Positions 16,261-25,750 of a DNA stretch of 56,154 nt are shown here, in pieces; the first letter of the stretch is position 1; the number at the start of each line of letters is the position of its first letter. The stretch spans positions 1-56,154 of the forward strand of contig CBFFYP010000019.1 in the NCBI GenBank assembly GCA_965646165.1, written 5' to 3'. Source of the DNA: MGBC114844 sp910585855. Lineage in GTDB: Bacteria; Bacillota; Clostridia; Lachnospirales; Lachnospiraceae. Under the pieces are notes generated by a model. That model was not told the origin of the DNA, made no database searches, and was given only the letters and a program-made list of their open reading frames with translations. The translations under genes and the position numbers were made by a program.

Positions 16261-17634
16261 GTGAAAACAGATACGATTGCGGCAGTTGCAACTGCATTGT
16301 CAAATGCAGGAATCGGGATAATTCGAATCAGCGGACCAGATGCATTTTCTGTAATTGATCGGATTTTCCAAGGAAAAAAAGGAGAAAAGCTGTCATCGGC
16401 TAAAAGTCATACCGTTCATTATGGCTGGATTTTGGAAAATAAAACTATAATAGATGAAGTAATGGTGTTAGTTCTTCGTGCACCTCATACGTATACCAGA
16501 GAGGATACCATAGAGATTGATTGTCATGGCGGAGTATTAATAGTAAAAAAAATATTAGAAGTAGTACTACAAAACGGTGCTCGTTTAGCAGAACCAGGAG
16601 AATTTACAAAACTCGCATTTTTGTCTGGAAGAATTGATTTAACACAGGCAGAAGCAGTAATGGATTTTATTCAGTCAGAGAATGAATTTGCCAGAAAGAC
16701 ATCATTAAATCAATTAAAAGGGGCTGTTTCCAAAAAAGTTAAAAATCTTCGAGAACGAATTTTATATGAAATTGCGTTTATTGAGTCTGCTTTAGACGAT
16801 CCAGAACATATTTCTTTAGAAGGATATCGGGAAAAATTATCCTTTTCTGTTGAGGAGTGGATTGCAGAACTAGAACAGTGGCTGGATACTTCAAAAAATG
16901 GAAAAATTTTAAAAGAGGGAATAAAAACCGTGATTCTTGGAAAACCCAACGCCGGAAAATCATCTTTAATGAATCTTTTGGCAGGAGAAGAACGTGCGAT
17001 TGTCACAGAAATTGCAGGAACAACAAGAGATATATTGATAGAACATATCACGTTAGGAGAGATTAGCTTAAATGTGGTGGATACGGCAGGAATTCGGGAA
17101 ACAGAGGATATAATAGAGAAAATTGGAGTGGAGAAAGCAAAAGATTATGCCAAGGAAGCAGATTTTATTCTTTATGTGGTAGATTCTTCTCTGCCGCTCG
17201 ATCAAAATGATGAGGAAATTCTTTCTTTTATTTTGGATAAACCAGCAATTATACTATTTAATAAAACAGATCTGCAGACAATGATAGAGAAAGAAGAATT
17301 AGAAAAAAGAACAAAAAAGCAGGTAATCCCTTTTTCTGCAAAGCAGGGAATCGGTGTGGAAAAACTGCAGCAGGCAATAAAAACATTATTTTTTCAGGAG
17401 ATTGTTTCTTTGGATCATTCGGTGATAATTACTAATATGCGGCAGAGAGAAGCATTATTTCAGGCATTGGAAAGTATAAAACTGGTAAGACAAAGTATAA
17501 AAGATAAAATGCCGGAGGATTTTTATACGATTGACTTGACGAGCGGATATGAACAGTTAGGTTTTTTGATCGGAGAATCTTTAGAAGAAGATCTGGTAAA
17601 TGAAATATTTAGTAAGTTTTGTATGGGAAAATAG
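16261..17634 (+). CDS. mnmE: tRNA uridine-5-carboxymethylaminomethyl modification GTPase MnmE
   Basis: MnmE acts with MnmG to modify U34 of tRNAs reading NNA/NNG codons. I choose the GTG at 16261 (457 residues, MKTDTIAAVATALSNAGIG, the family's standard start) with GGAG nine bases upstream. An earlier in-frame ATG lies inside the preceding terminator hairpin. Domains are N-terminal formyl-THF-binding, a helical domain, and an inserted G domain (G1 GKPNAGKSS, G3 DTAGI, G4 NKTD). It ends in the C-terminal Cys motif CMGK (usually C[IL]GK). Confidence 0.95.
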   Translation: MKTDTIAAVATALSNAGIGIIRISGPDAFSVIDRIFQGKKGEKLSSAKSHTVHYGWILENKTIIDEVMVLVLRAPHTYTREDTIEIDCHGGVLIVKKILEVVLQNGARLAEPGEFTKLAFLSGRIDLTQAEAVMDFIQSENEFARKTSLNQLKGAVSKKVKNLRERILYEIAFIESALDDPEHISLEGYREKLSFSVEEWIAELEQWLDTSKNGKILKEGIKTVILGKPNAGKSSLMNLLAGEERAIVTEIAGTTRDILIEHITLGEISLNVVDTAGIRETEDIIEKIGVEKAKDYAKEADFILYVVDSSLPLDQNDEEILSFILDKPAIILFNKTDLQTMIEKEELEKRTKKQVIPFSAKQGIGVEKLQQAIKTLFFQEIVSLDHSVIITNMRQREALFQALESIKLVRQSIKDKMPEDFYTIDLTSGYEQLGFLIGESLEEDLVNEIFSKFCMGK

Positions 17635-17648
17635 GCGGAGGAAAAAGA

Positions 17649-19532
17649 ATGGCAAATGTAAAAGAGGAGTATGACGTGGTAGTAGTAGGAGCAGGTCATG
17701 CTGGATGTGAAGCGGCATTGGCTTGTGCAAGATTAGGGTGTAAAACGATTTTATTTACGATAAGTATAGACAGTATTGCTATGATGCCCTGCAATCCTAA
17801 TATTGGAGGAAGTTCAAAAGGACATCTGGTAAGAGAAGTAGATGCACTTGGCGGAGAAATGGGGAAAAATATTGATAAAACTTTTATTCAGTCTAAGATG
17901 CTAAATGAGTCGAAAGGACCTGCAGTTCACTCTCTGCGGGCACAGGCTGATAAACAGGAATACAGTAGACAGATGCGGATAACTTTGGAAAATACAGATC
18001 ATCTGGTAATCCGTCAGGCAGAGGTAACAGAGCTGCTTGCTAAAGAAGGAAAGATTTTAGGCTGTAAAACAGATTCTGGAGCAGTTTATCTTTGTCAGGC
18101 ATTGATTTTATGTACAGGAACTTATTTAAAAGCAAGATGTATTTATGGAGAGATTAGTCATAATACAGGACCAAATGGACTGCAGGCAGCAAATGCTTTA
18201 ACAGATTCCTTGAAAAAGTTAGGAATCGAACTTTTTCGTTTTAAAACTGGGACACCGGCACGAGTGGATAAAAGAAGTATTGATTTTTCTAAAATGGAAG
18301 AGCAAAAGGGGGATGAACAAGTAGTGCCATTTTCTTTTTCAACCGATCCAAAGTCGGTGCAAAAAGAACAGATATCCTGCTGGCTGACCTATACGAACGA
18401 AAAAACACATCAGATAATTCGGGAAAATTTGGATCGTTCTCCGTTGTTTTCCGGGGTAATTGAGGGGACTGGTCCTCGCTATTGTCCCTCTATAGAAGAT
18501 AAAGTAGTAAAATTTGCAGATAAAAGCAGGCATCATGTTTTTATTGAACCAGAAGGGCTTTATACCAATGAGATGTATTTAGGAGGGCTTTCTAGTTCCC
18601 TTCCAGAAGATGTACAATATGCAATGTATCGAACGGTTGCCGGGCTAGAACAAGTACAAATTGTAAGAAATGCGTATGCAATCGAATATGATTGTATCAA
18701 TTCCAGACAATTAAAACCTACTTTAGAATTTAAGGAAATCAGTGGATTATTTAGCTGCGGACAGTTTAACGGAAGTTCTGGATATGAAGAGGCAGCGGCA
18801 CAGGGAATTATTGCCGGAATCAATGCTGCCCATAAAGTACAAAAAAAAGAACCATTGGTTTTGGATCGTTCACAGGCATATATTGGTGTATTGATTGATG
18901 ATTTAGTAACAAAAGAGAATCATGAACCATATCGTATGATGACTTCTCGAGCAGAATATCGATTACTGCTTCGGCAGGACAATGCAGATATTCGGCTTTC
19001 TGAGATAGGATATCAGATTGGATTAGTCAGTGAAGCTTTTTATCAGCATGTTTGTCAGAAAAAGAAAGATGTCAAAGCAGAGATACAACGTTTGGAGCAA
19101 ATTCAGGTTGGAGCAGGCAGCAGAGTAACGGCTGTTTTAGAAGCGTATGGAAGTACACCGCTAAAAACAGCGGCTTCTTTGGCAGAGTTGATCCGCAGAC
19201 CAGAGTTATCATATGAAAAGCTAGAGGTTTTAGATCCAGAAAGAGTATTACTTCCAGCAGATACGATTGAACAGATTAATATTAATATTAAATATGATGG
19301 TTATATAAAGCGGCAGATGAAACAGGTAGAACAGTTTAAAAAATTAGAAAAAAAGCAGATTGAAGCAGATTTTGATTATGATGCAGTAGAAAGTCTTCGA
19401 AATGAAGCAAGACAAAAGTTAAAATTATATCGCCCGGTTTCTATCGGACAGGCTTCTAGAATATCGGGAGTAACTCCGGCAGATATATCAGTTTTATTGA
19501 TTTATATGGAGCAAAAAAAGTATAAAAAATAG
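17649..19532 (+). CDS. mnmG: tRNA uridine-5-carboxymethylaminomethyl modification enzyme MnmG
   Basis: The FAD-dependent partner of MnmE. The start giving MANVKEEYDVVVVGAGHAGCEA (627 residues) has GGCGGAGG directly upstream, and the longer reading overlaps the mnmE end. The Rossmann FAD motif GAGHAGCEAA sits at the N-terminus, with the conserved MMPCNPNIGG and GTPARVD regions inside, and the GidA C-terminal helical domain at the end. It lies 14 nt after mnmE. A parS site begins 12 nt after its stop. Confidence 0.96.
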   Translation: MANVKEEYDVVVVGAGHAGCEAALACARLGCKTILFTISIDSIAMMPCNPNIGGSSKGHLVREVDALGGEMGKNIDKTFIQSKMLNESKGPAVHSLRAQADKQEYSRQMRITLENTDHLVIRQAEVTELLAKEGKILGCKTDSGAVYLCQALILCTGTYLKARCIYGEISHNTGPNGLQAANALTDSLKKLGIELFRFKTGTPARVDKRSIDFSKMEEQKGDEQVVPFSFSTDPKSVQKEQISCWLTYTNEKTHQIIRENLDRSPLFSGVIEGTGPRYCPSIEDKVVKFADKSRHHVFIEPEGLYTNEMYLGGLSSSLPEDVQYAMYRTVAGLEQVQIVRNAYAIEYDCINSRQLKPTLEFKEISGLFSCGQFNGSSGYEEAAAQGIIAGINAAHKVQKKEPLVLDRSQAYIGVLIDDLVTKENHEPYRMMTSRAEYRLLLRQDNADIRLSEIGYQIGLVSEAFYQHVCQKKKDVKAEIQRLEQIQVGAGSRVTAVLEAYGSTPLKTAASLAELIRRPELSYEKLEVLDPERVLLPADTIEQININIKYDGYIKRQMKQVEQFKKLEKKQIEADFDYDAVESLRNEARQKLKLYRPVSIGQASRISGVTPADISVLLIYMEQKKYKK

Positions 19533-19543
19533 AGTTAGAAAAA

Positions 19544-19559
19544 TGTTTCACGTGAAACA
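19544..19559. other. parS: parS centromere site 1
   Basis: TGTTTCACGTGAAACA, a perfect 16-bp palindrome identical to the ParB/Spo0J consensus, 12 nt after mnmG. It is one of three in the window, all on the soj-parB side of oriC. Confidence 0.95.
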
Positions 19560-19613
19560 TTTGCTAGTAAAAAATAATGCTATAGAGAATATTTATATTT
19601 TTTGAAATTGGGA

Positions 19614-19904
19614 GGGGGACGCCGAAAGCCCAAGGGAGTGCTATTCCGGGCCCGCTTGCGCTTAGCATTTCCTCGTAGCGGACACATAAGACGCTAAAAT
19701 ACAGCGTCTAAGTGCCGACGGGAAATGATGACCCTGCATAGCACTCCCTTGGGCTTTCGGCTGTGTATTTCAGAGCGAAAAAAATAGTGAAATTTTGCTG
19801 TAGTTTGAAGTGCTGACGGGAAATGATGATTCTATATAGTACTTCTTTGGGTTTTCAGTTGTGTATTTTAGAGCGAAAAAATGGTGAAATTTTATTGTAG
19901 TGAT
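19614..19904. repeat. B-type palindromic module (C4) with a degenerate 98-bp partial duplication
   Basis: GGGGGACGCC (19614-19623) opens a B module with perfect 24-bp arms (19621-19644 and 19738-19761). An inner hairpin has arms AGACGCT/AGCGTCT (19689-19709). The sequence from 19710 is repeated with substitutions from 19808, a period of 98 bp (AAGTGCCGACGGGAAATGATG versus AAGTGCTGACGGG...). The intergenic space between mnmG and rsmG otherwise holds no gene. Confidence 0.85.
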
Positions 19905-20012
19905 AATGGAAAAAAAGATGAAGCAGAGTTTCAATAAAAGATGGAACAATCAGTTAATAAATTAACTTGAAAAAATAAAAAATTGGCAAAAGTGAAAGAG
20001 ATAGGAGAGATT

Positions 20013-20735
20013 ATGGTTGATTTTATAATATTTCATAGAGGATTAGAACAGCTTGGTATTTCGCTTGAAGCAAAACAAGTAGAACAATTTTATCATTATT
20101 ATAAGATATTGATGGAAAAGAATAAGGTAATGAATTTAACTGCGATTACAAAGTATGAAGAAGTTGTTCATAAGCATTTTTTAGACAGTTTATCTCTTGT
20201 TTTATGGAAGGGATTTCAGGGGAAAGAACGATTGCTTGACGTTGGAACAGGAGCGGGATTTCCGGGAATTCCTTTAAAAATTGCTTTTCCAGAATTAGAG
20301 GTTGTATTGTTAGATTCTCTCAATAAACGAGTTTCTTTTTTAAATGAAGTGATTACAGAACTTGGATTGCAAAAAATTACGGCAATTCATGGACGGGCAG
20401 AAGATTTTGCCAGAGAAACAAAGTATCGGGAAACCTTTTCTTTGTGTGTTTCCCGAGCAGTTGCTCAGTTAGCTACACTTACGGAGTACTGTATGCCTTT
20501 TGTAGAAGTGGGGGGAAGATTTGTAGCTTATAAGGCAAAAGGAGTACAGGAAGAGGTAGAACAGGCACAGCAGGCAATTAAACTTTTAAGCGGACAAGTA
20601 GAGGATCAGGTTTCGTTTCAATTACCCGGAACAGAAGCAGAGCGGGTTTTTATTATTATTCGTAAAGAACAGATAGGAGATAAAAAGTATCCTAGAAAGG
20701 CAGGAAAACCAGAGCGAGAACCATTGATATTTTAG
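20013..20735 (+). CDS. rsmG: 16S rRNA (guanine-527-N7)-methyltransferase RsmG
   Basis: A SAM-dependent enzyme that makes m7G527 in 16S rRNA. The ATG at 20013 (240 residues) has AGGAGAG close upstream. The longer TTG reading from 19983 lacks such a site. The SAM-binding motif is LLDVGTGAGFPGIPL, and SRAVAQLATLTEY is typical of the family. The C-terminal 20 residues are basic and variable. In the usual order it follows mnmG, but here a parS site and repeat C4 separate them. Confidence 0.95.
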   Translation: MVDFIIFHRGLEQLGISLEAKQVEQFYHYYKILMEKNKVMNLTAITKYEEVVHKHFLDSLSLVLWKGFQGKERLLDVGTGAGFPGIPLKIAFPELEVVLLDSLNKRVSFLNEVITELGLQKITAIHGRAEDFARETKYRETFSLCVSRAVAQLATLTEYCMPFVEVGGRFVAYKAKGVQEEVEQAQQAIKLLSGQVEDQVSFQLPGTEAERVFIIIRKEQIGDKKYPRKAGKPEREPLIF

Positions 20736-20793
20736 GAAGTAGATTTTAATGGTAAGAAGTTTTTTGGAATTGGATAATGGAGGGAAGACGCTG

Positions 20794-21536
20794 TAGAACG
20801 CCAGATTCGAAAACAGTGGGCAACCTGCTGTTCCGGTTTCCAAAAAGCAAGAAGTTCTAAGACTTCTGCCTTTTCCTTGCTCTAACCAGACAGACCGGGG
20901 CGCAATTCGCCCGTACTACAGGCGAAACGTAGCTGGTGTAAGGAAGGATTTTATCAACCGTAAGACAGCCTCTTTCTTATCATCCGGGCTAAACACGCCC
21001 CTTTTTTTTCACACCCTGCATGAAAGCAGGATGTGAAAAAAATCTTAGGTTTTCGAGCAGAAAGTCTAAGAACTTCTAACTTTTTTCCAAAGTCACTGCA
21101 GGCTGCCCACCATTTTCGAATCTGGCTGTTTCTTGACCCCGGAACAAAAGAAGAATCATATCCAAACTTTGCTGAAGATTTGTTTTGTAATAAAATATAA
21201 TTTCTTATTTTCTTTGCCTGTTCTGTTCTGAATGGTAAGAAGACCTATGATTTCTGTATCTATGTGCATCCGACTGGACGGACGAAACTTAGCTTGATTC
21301 CACAAATCTAATTTTTTTATAAAGCTTCCCATAACAGAAAGTGATTTTTCCCGGAAAGGACACAATGTCATTTTGAGGTTGGTAGAACTAGCTGAAAGCA
21401 AAAGGAAGGTCTATGAAGGGTCATCATTTCCCGTCGGCACTTAGGTGCTGTATTTTAGCACCTTAGTGTCCGCTACGAGGAAATGCTAAGCGCAAGCGGG
21501 CTCGGAATAGACCTTCCTTTTGCTTTCAGAGTCCCC
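20794..21536. repeat. Composite palindromic element C5 (A2 module, decayed A1 remnant, inverted B module)
   Basis: The left end GAACGCC (20796-20802) leads into an A2 module with arms 20801-20828 and 21098-21125. The linker (ACCCCGGAACAAAAGAAGAA...) follows. Next is a decayed A1 fragment (about 21205-21300, matching the GGTAAGAA..TTCTG..CATCC stretch of intact A1). Last is an inverted B module with perfect 23-bp arms (21392-21414 and 21507-21529), an inner stem AGGTGCT/AGCACCT, and an end GTCCCC (21531-21536). It fills the space between rsmG and the convergent hydrolase gene. Confidence 0.8.
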
Positions 21537-21606
21537 TTTTTCGATTTATGAGTCAAGTTAGGACTTTAGAAGTGGGGACTTCTTGCTACAAAAGGTTAAA
21601 ATGGTA

Positions 21607-22560
21607 TTAACTAAAAAAAATATAACAATGCTTTAATAAACCAGAAGGATTTTCTAATTGCGGAAAATGTTTTGCGTGATAGATAATATTTGTTTCTATA
21701 CTGGCATTTTGACGTTGGTATTCTTTTGCTATCTGCTTGTAGTTTGCCGTATCAGCACCATTTATAAGATAGATACTGTTATTGATTTCTGACAGTGCAT
21801 GTGAAATAGAAAAATTGATATAATTCCCTCTTAAACTAGAATATACATAACGGGAGTTAGAACCGTGAAGCTGAGAGGCTTCTGTATATGCTTCTACCAG
21901 TTTTGTATTTACACTATAAGGATTAGAAAAATAGTATTTTTTAAAGCTTGCTTTTATTTTACAATAATTTACCTGTGTATTATATAAGAAAGTTCCAATA
22001 ATTGGCAATTCCAATATAAATTTTAAAGTTTTGGTACGTTTGGTTGGAATTTTAGTTGTATCAGCCAGAGTATCTGGACTAATAAACATCATGCGGTTAA
22101 AAAGAGATTGATCCAAACGGCATGCCATAATTGCTATAGAAGCAGAACTTCCTGAAGTAATCAGATCACAGCGTCTTCCTATTATATTTTTTATAAAATC
22201 AGTAATTAATTGAACGTAGAGGTAGTTAGTATAAGTGATTGCCGGTTTTTCAGAACAGCCAAAACCTAATAAGTCTAATGTATAAACAGTATGAGTTTTA
22301 GAGAGAGGTTTTATTATTTCCTGCCATTCATAATCACTGCTTCCCGGAATCATATCGTGGATGAGAAGAAGAGGAGTTCCCTTTCCACGTTTTGTATAAT
22401 GAATTTTACCAAACCGCCATTCATAGATTTTGTCTTTTTTATGGTTTCTTCCCTCTTTCATTGTAGAAGTAATAAATAATAGTTTATTTACACCTGCCAT
22501 AGTAAACAGTGTGAAAGAAGAAAAAATACAGATATGAAATAGCTTATGTTGTTTATTCAA
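21607..22560 (-). CDS. Alpha/beta-hydrolase fold protein, probably membrane-anchored
   Basis: A 317-residue alpha/beta hydrolase. A hydrophobic N-terminal segment (about 8-30) could be a signal anchor. The oxyanion region reads LLLIHDMIPGSSDYEW (HD in place of the usual HG). DLLGFGCSEKP is the conserved strand-loop. The nucleophile elbow is GSSAS rather than GxSxG, and the catalytic His is in AKHFPQLENP. The substrate is unknown. The start is TTG with AAAGGAG seven bases upstream. It converges on rsmG and diverges from the histidine kinase gene. Confidence 0.75.
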   Translation of the reverse strand: MNKQHKLFHICIFSSFTLFTMAGVNKLLFITSTMKEGRNHKKDKIYEWRFGKIHYTKRGKGTPLLLIHDMIPGSSDYEWQEIIKPLSKTHTVYTLDLLGFGCSEKPAITYTNYLYVQLITDFIKNIIGRRCDLITSGSSASIAIMACRLDQSLFNRMMFISPDTLADTTKIPTKRTKTLKFILELPIIGTFLYNTQVNYCKIKASFKKYYFSNPYSVNTKLVEAYTEASQLHGSNSRYVYSSLRGNYINFSISHALSEINNSIYLINGADTANYKQIAKEYQRQNASIETNIIYHAKHFPQLENPSGLLKHCYIFFS

Positions 22561-22998
22561 AGCAGTACTCCTTTCTTTTAGCTATAAATTTTATATTTTT
22601 AGTTTGATTCTGATAAATCTATTATATACGATAATAAAAGTAGATACAAATGGAATTTAAAAAAAAATAAAATTTCACGCAATTATTTTTTACAAAAAAA
22701 ATAAAAAATTTTTTTTAAAAGCAATATGGTTTTTAGAAAACAGTTTTATAATAGGAGTATTTTGTTAAGGGATAGTAAATAATAGAAAGTAAAGGATAAA
22801 GTGTATGGTAAAGTTATTAGAAAAAATGGTAAAGTATCATTGATTTTATTGTTAAACTGGTTTAAAATATAGTTGACAGTTTATTTTTTTAGTATAAACT
22901 AGAAAAGAAGATTTTATAACATTATATGGAAAAGTAAGGATACATTGTATAAAATAAAAAATAATAAAACAAGGCTGGTATGAAAGGCTAAACAAAAA
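22561..22998. other. AT-rich divergent intergenic region
   Basis: No gene is supported. It separates the hydrolase (-) from the kinase (+). A TTGACA at 22874-22879 is followed by an inverted repeat (AGTTTAT...ATAAACT), but the spacing to a TATAAA is shorter than a standard promoter. Confidence 0.3.
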
Positions 22999-24030
22999 AT
23001 GGAGCAGCAACAAGAAAAAGATATAATAAATTATCTGCAAAAAAGATTAGAAAAAGTAGAAAAGAATAGAAAAGAAAAAAAACAGTTATTGGAAAAAATT
23101 CGGAAAGAGATTTTGGAGTTGGAAAATCGTATTTCTGATTTAGAACATAAGGTAGATTTGGCTTATGAGGCATTTTCCCCGATTTCTATACAACAGCAAG
23201 TAATTAATACGGAAACGGATCAGTTAAAAGAGGAATTGGAGGGGAAAGGAAAAGAAAAAGAAAGATTAAAGGAGGAAATAACCAAACTAAAAAAAGAAGC
23301 AGAAGAAATAAAAGTGCTTCTTTTTCAAAAAACAGAAAAAGAAGAAATAAAAGTGGCATCAAAAGAAGAAAATAGTTTTATAAAGCAAAGCAACATATTT
23401 GTAGAGCAGCAGGAACTAGAAAGGCAGCGGATTGCCAGAGAACTCCATGATACTACAGTTCAAAATTTAACTGCATTGGTTCATAAAATTGATCTTTGTT
23501 CACATATATTGGATTCTGATCCAATACGTGTTCGTTTGGAATTAGAAATTATGCGTCAAATTATTAAGGATTCAGTAGATGGAATGAGAGAAATTATTTA
23601 TAATCTTCGTCCAATGACATTTGATGATATAGGATTTAATGAAACATTGATACAGGCAGTGAATCGATTGCAGAGAGGATTTGATACAAAAATTATTTTA
23701 GAAACGGAAGGAACTAGTTATCCAGTAAATCAGGTTGTACAGCTTACTGTATTACGAGTAATTCAGGAAGCCGTCAATAATTGTAAGAAATATGCAAATG
23801 CAAAGATGATAGATATTACTCTTTTGTATAAGGAAAATACAATAGAATTAGTAATTATGGATGATGGAATTGGTTTTGATACACAAAAAGTTACAATTCA
23901 GAAAGAAAAAAATACAGGTTTTGGCTTATCAATGATGAGGGAAAGGATTAATTTATTAAATGGGACATTTGAAATAGAGTCGAAACCCGGGTTTGGAACA
24001 GAAATTCAGGTAAATATACCAACCAAATGA
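22999..24030 (+). CDS. Cytoplasmic sensor histidine kinase, DegS-like
   Basis: A 343-residue soluble kinase with no membrane segment. Residues about 1-130 are a highly charged coiled coil, as in DegS. The HisKA_3 dimerization domain has the H box RIARELHDTT with His150. A HATPase_c domain follows (N box with AVNNCKKYA, G box DDGIGFD, then GFGLSMMRERI). It probably phosphorylates the LuxR-type regulator that starts 50 nt downstream. The signal is unknown, and likely intracellular given the lack of a sensor domain. The Shine-Dalgarno site (AAAGG) is somewhat distant. Confidence 0.85.
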   Translation: MEQQQEKDIINYLQKRLEKVEKNRKEKKQLLEKIRKEILELENRISDLEHKVDLAYEAFSPISIQQQVINTETDQLKEELEGKGKEKERLKEEITKLKKEAEEIKVLLFQKTEKEEIKVASKEENSFIKQSNIFVEQQELERQRIARELHDTTVQNLTALVHKIDLCSHILDSDPIRVRLELEIMRQIIKDSVDGMREIIYNLRPMTFDDIGFNETLIQAVNRLQRGFDTKIILETEGTSYPVNQVVQLTVLRVIQEAVNNCKKYANAKMIDITLLYKENTIELVIMDDGIGFDTQKVTIQKEKNTGFGLSMMRERINLLNGTFEIESKPGFGTEIQVNIPTK

Positions 24031-24080
24031 GAAAACATTGTTGTTGAAAGGAAAGAACGGGGAGTAGGAGGAAAGAGGAT

Positions 24081-24725
24081 ATGCCAATAAAAATCGTGAT
24101 TACAGATGATCATTCCATGATAAGAGAAGGCTTAAAGCAATTATTGGAACTTGATGAAAACTTTAAAGTAATTGGACAGGCAGGAGATGGGATAGAGTGC
24201 CTGCGCCTTTTAAAAAAAGAATTTCCAGATGTACTATTATTAGATATCAATATGCCCAATATGAATGGGATTGAAGTATTGGAGCGTTTAAAAAAAGAAC
24301 GAAATGGTATTAAAATTTTGGTTTTAACAATTCATAATGAGGTAGAGTATTTACTTAAAGCAGTGGATATTGGGTGTAATGGATATGTATTAAAAGATTC
24401 CAATTTTGCGATGCTGAAAAAAGCAATTACTTCTGTATATGAGGGAGATTCTTTTATACAGCCGGATTTAATTCCTATTTTAAATGCTGGTTTAGTAGAT
24501 CGAGATTCTTCTGAGGGAACTTTGGGAGGACTTACAAAACGAGAAATTGAAGTACTTAAATTATTGGCAGAAGGTTTGTTTAATAAAGAGATTGCTTATA
24601 AATTAAATATTAGTGAGAGAACTGTCAAAAATCATGTATCCAATATTTTTAAAAAGATAAATGCATCAGATCGTACACAAGCTGCTGTATTTGCAATAAA
24701 AAATAATCTGGTAGATTTATATTAA
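24081..24725 (+). CDS. NarL/LuxR-family response regulator, DegU-like
   Basis: A 214-residue regulator. The receiver domain has the acidic pair DD (9-10), phospho-acceptor D55 and the switch Lys in VLKDS. The C-terminal LuxR HTH (about 145-210) shows GGLTKREIEVLKLLAEGLFNKEIA and SERTVKNHVSNIFKKI. It is the partner of the preceding DegS-like kinase. GGAGTAGGAGGAAAG precedes the ATG. Target genes cannot be read from the sequence. Confidence 0.9.
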   Translation: MPIKIVITDDHSMIREGLKQLLELDENFKVIGQAGDGIECLRLLKKEFPDVLLLDINMPNMNGIEVLERLKKERNGIKILVLTIHNEVEYLLKAVDIGCNGYVLKDSNFAMLKKAITSVYEGDSFIQPDLIPILNAGLVDRDSSEGTLGGLTKREIEVLKLLAEGLFNKEIAYKLNISERTVKNHVSNIFKKINASDRTQAAVFAIKNNLVDLY

Positions 24726-24797
24726 ACTCCTTTTTGATAAAAGCTGAAATTTAATATAATTTTTTAAATTGACGGTTTAAAATAGTGATATAATGAA

Positions 24798-24813
24798 TGT
24801 TTCACGTGAAACA
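24798..24813. other. parS: parS centromere site 2
   Basis: A perfect TGTTTCACGTGAAACA palindrome in the gap between the DegU-like gene and soj, about 1.1 kb upstream of soj. Confidence 0.95.
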
Positions 24814-24867
24814 TTAGAAAGAGAACTTCAAACTTGATGTGGAGGGAAGAGAGGTTCTCTTTTTTAA

Positions 24868-25750
24868 CAAATTGCATACCAATCAACGATTTTATACTTT
24901 TGCAACTTTGTAAGGTTATTTTGTTTCTATCTTTCATTTGGTTTTTGGAGATAGGATACTGCCGAAAAAGATTGGCTTTCACCGGACGCCAGAGGCGGTT
25001 TGCTTCTGTCCTTTGCCTGCTCCGCTCCAAACGGTAAGAAAGTCTACGGCTTCTGATTTTGGTTCATCCAACCGTCCGAACCGGGGCGCAATTCGCCCTC
25101 ATGATAGCCGAAATGAAACTGGTGTAAGGAAGGATTTTATCAGCCATAAAACATCCTCTTCCCTATCCTCCGGGCTAAACACGCCCCTTTTTTTGCATAC
25201 CCTGCATAGAAGCAGGATATGCAAAAAATTCTAGGTATTTCCACAGAAGCCCAAGACTTTCTAACCGTTCTCCGAAGTCGCAGGCAAAGGACAGGAGCAA
25301 ACCGCCTCTCGCTGTTGGTGGAATAGCGGTAATAGAAGTTATATTTTATTACATTATTATAGGATAAGTATTTTGCAAAGTTTAGATATAATACGATTCT
25401 TTTTTTGTTCCGGGGTCAAGAAACAGCCAGATTCGAAAACGGTGGGCAGCCTGCAGTGACTTTGGAAAGAAGTTCTTAGACTTCTGCTCGAAAACCTAAG
25501 ATTTTTTTCACATCCTGCTTCCATGCAGGGTGTGAAAAAAAAGGGGCGTGTTTAGCCCGGAGAATAAGAAAGAGGCTGTCTTACGGTTGGTAAAATCCTT
25601 CCTTACACCTGTGTCGTTTCGGCTACAATGAGGGCGAATTGCGCCCCGGTCTGTCTGGTTGGGAAAAGGAAAAGGCAGAAGTCTTAGAACTTCTTGCTTT
25701 TTGGAAACCGGAACAGCAGGCTGCCCACCGTTTTCGAATCTGGCGTCCTC
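24868..25750. repeat. Composite palindromic element C6 (A1 module plus inverted A2 module, with left extension)
   Basis: An extension (24868-24983, starting GCATACCAATCAACGATTTT) matches the flank at 55514-55622. GGACGCC (24984-24990) opens an A1 module (outer arms near 24993-25017 and 25283-25307). A linker of about 100 bp with GTTCCGGGGTCAAGAAACAG follows. The inverted A2 module has perfect 28-nt arms (25427-25454 and 25716-25743) and ends in GGCGTCCTC (25742-25750). It lies between parS site 2 and soj. The ORFs inside it recur in other copies and look spurious. Confidence 0.85.

Noticed and set aside
19906..20012. Additional start for rsmG at the TTG (19983)
   Set aside because: No Shine-Dalgarno site precedes it, while AGGAGAG precedes the ATG at 20013, and the family length fits the shorter form.
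24938..25234. ORFs of 60-100 codons inside the A1/A2 repeats (also at 1029, 12013, 12201, 12656, 12825, 38490, 38650, 51513, 51741, 55577, 55779)
   Set aside because: They lie on both strands of palindromic repeats, lack ribosome-binding sites and vary in start and end between copies. Their similarity follows from the DNA repeat.
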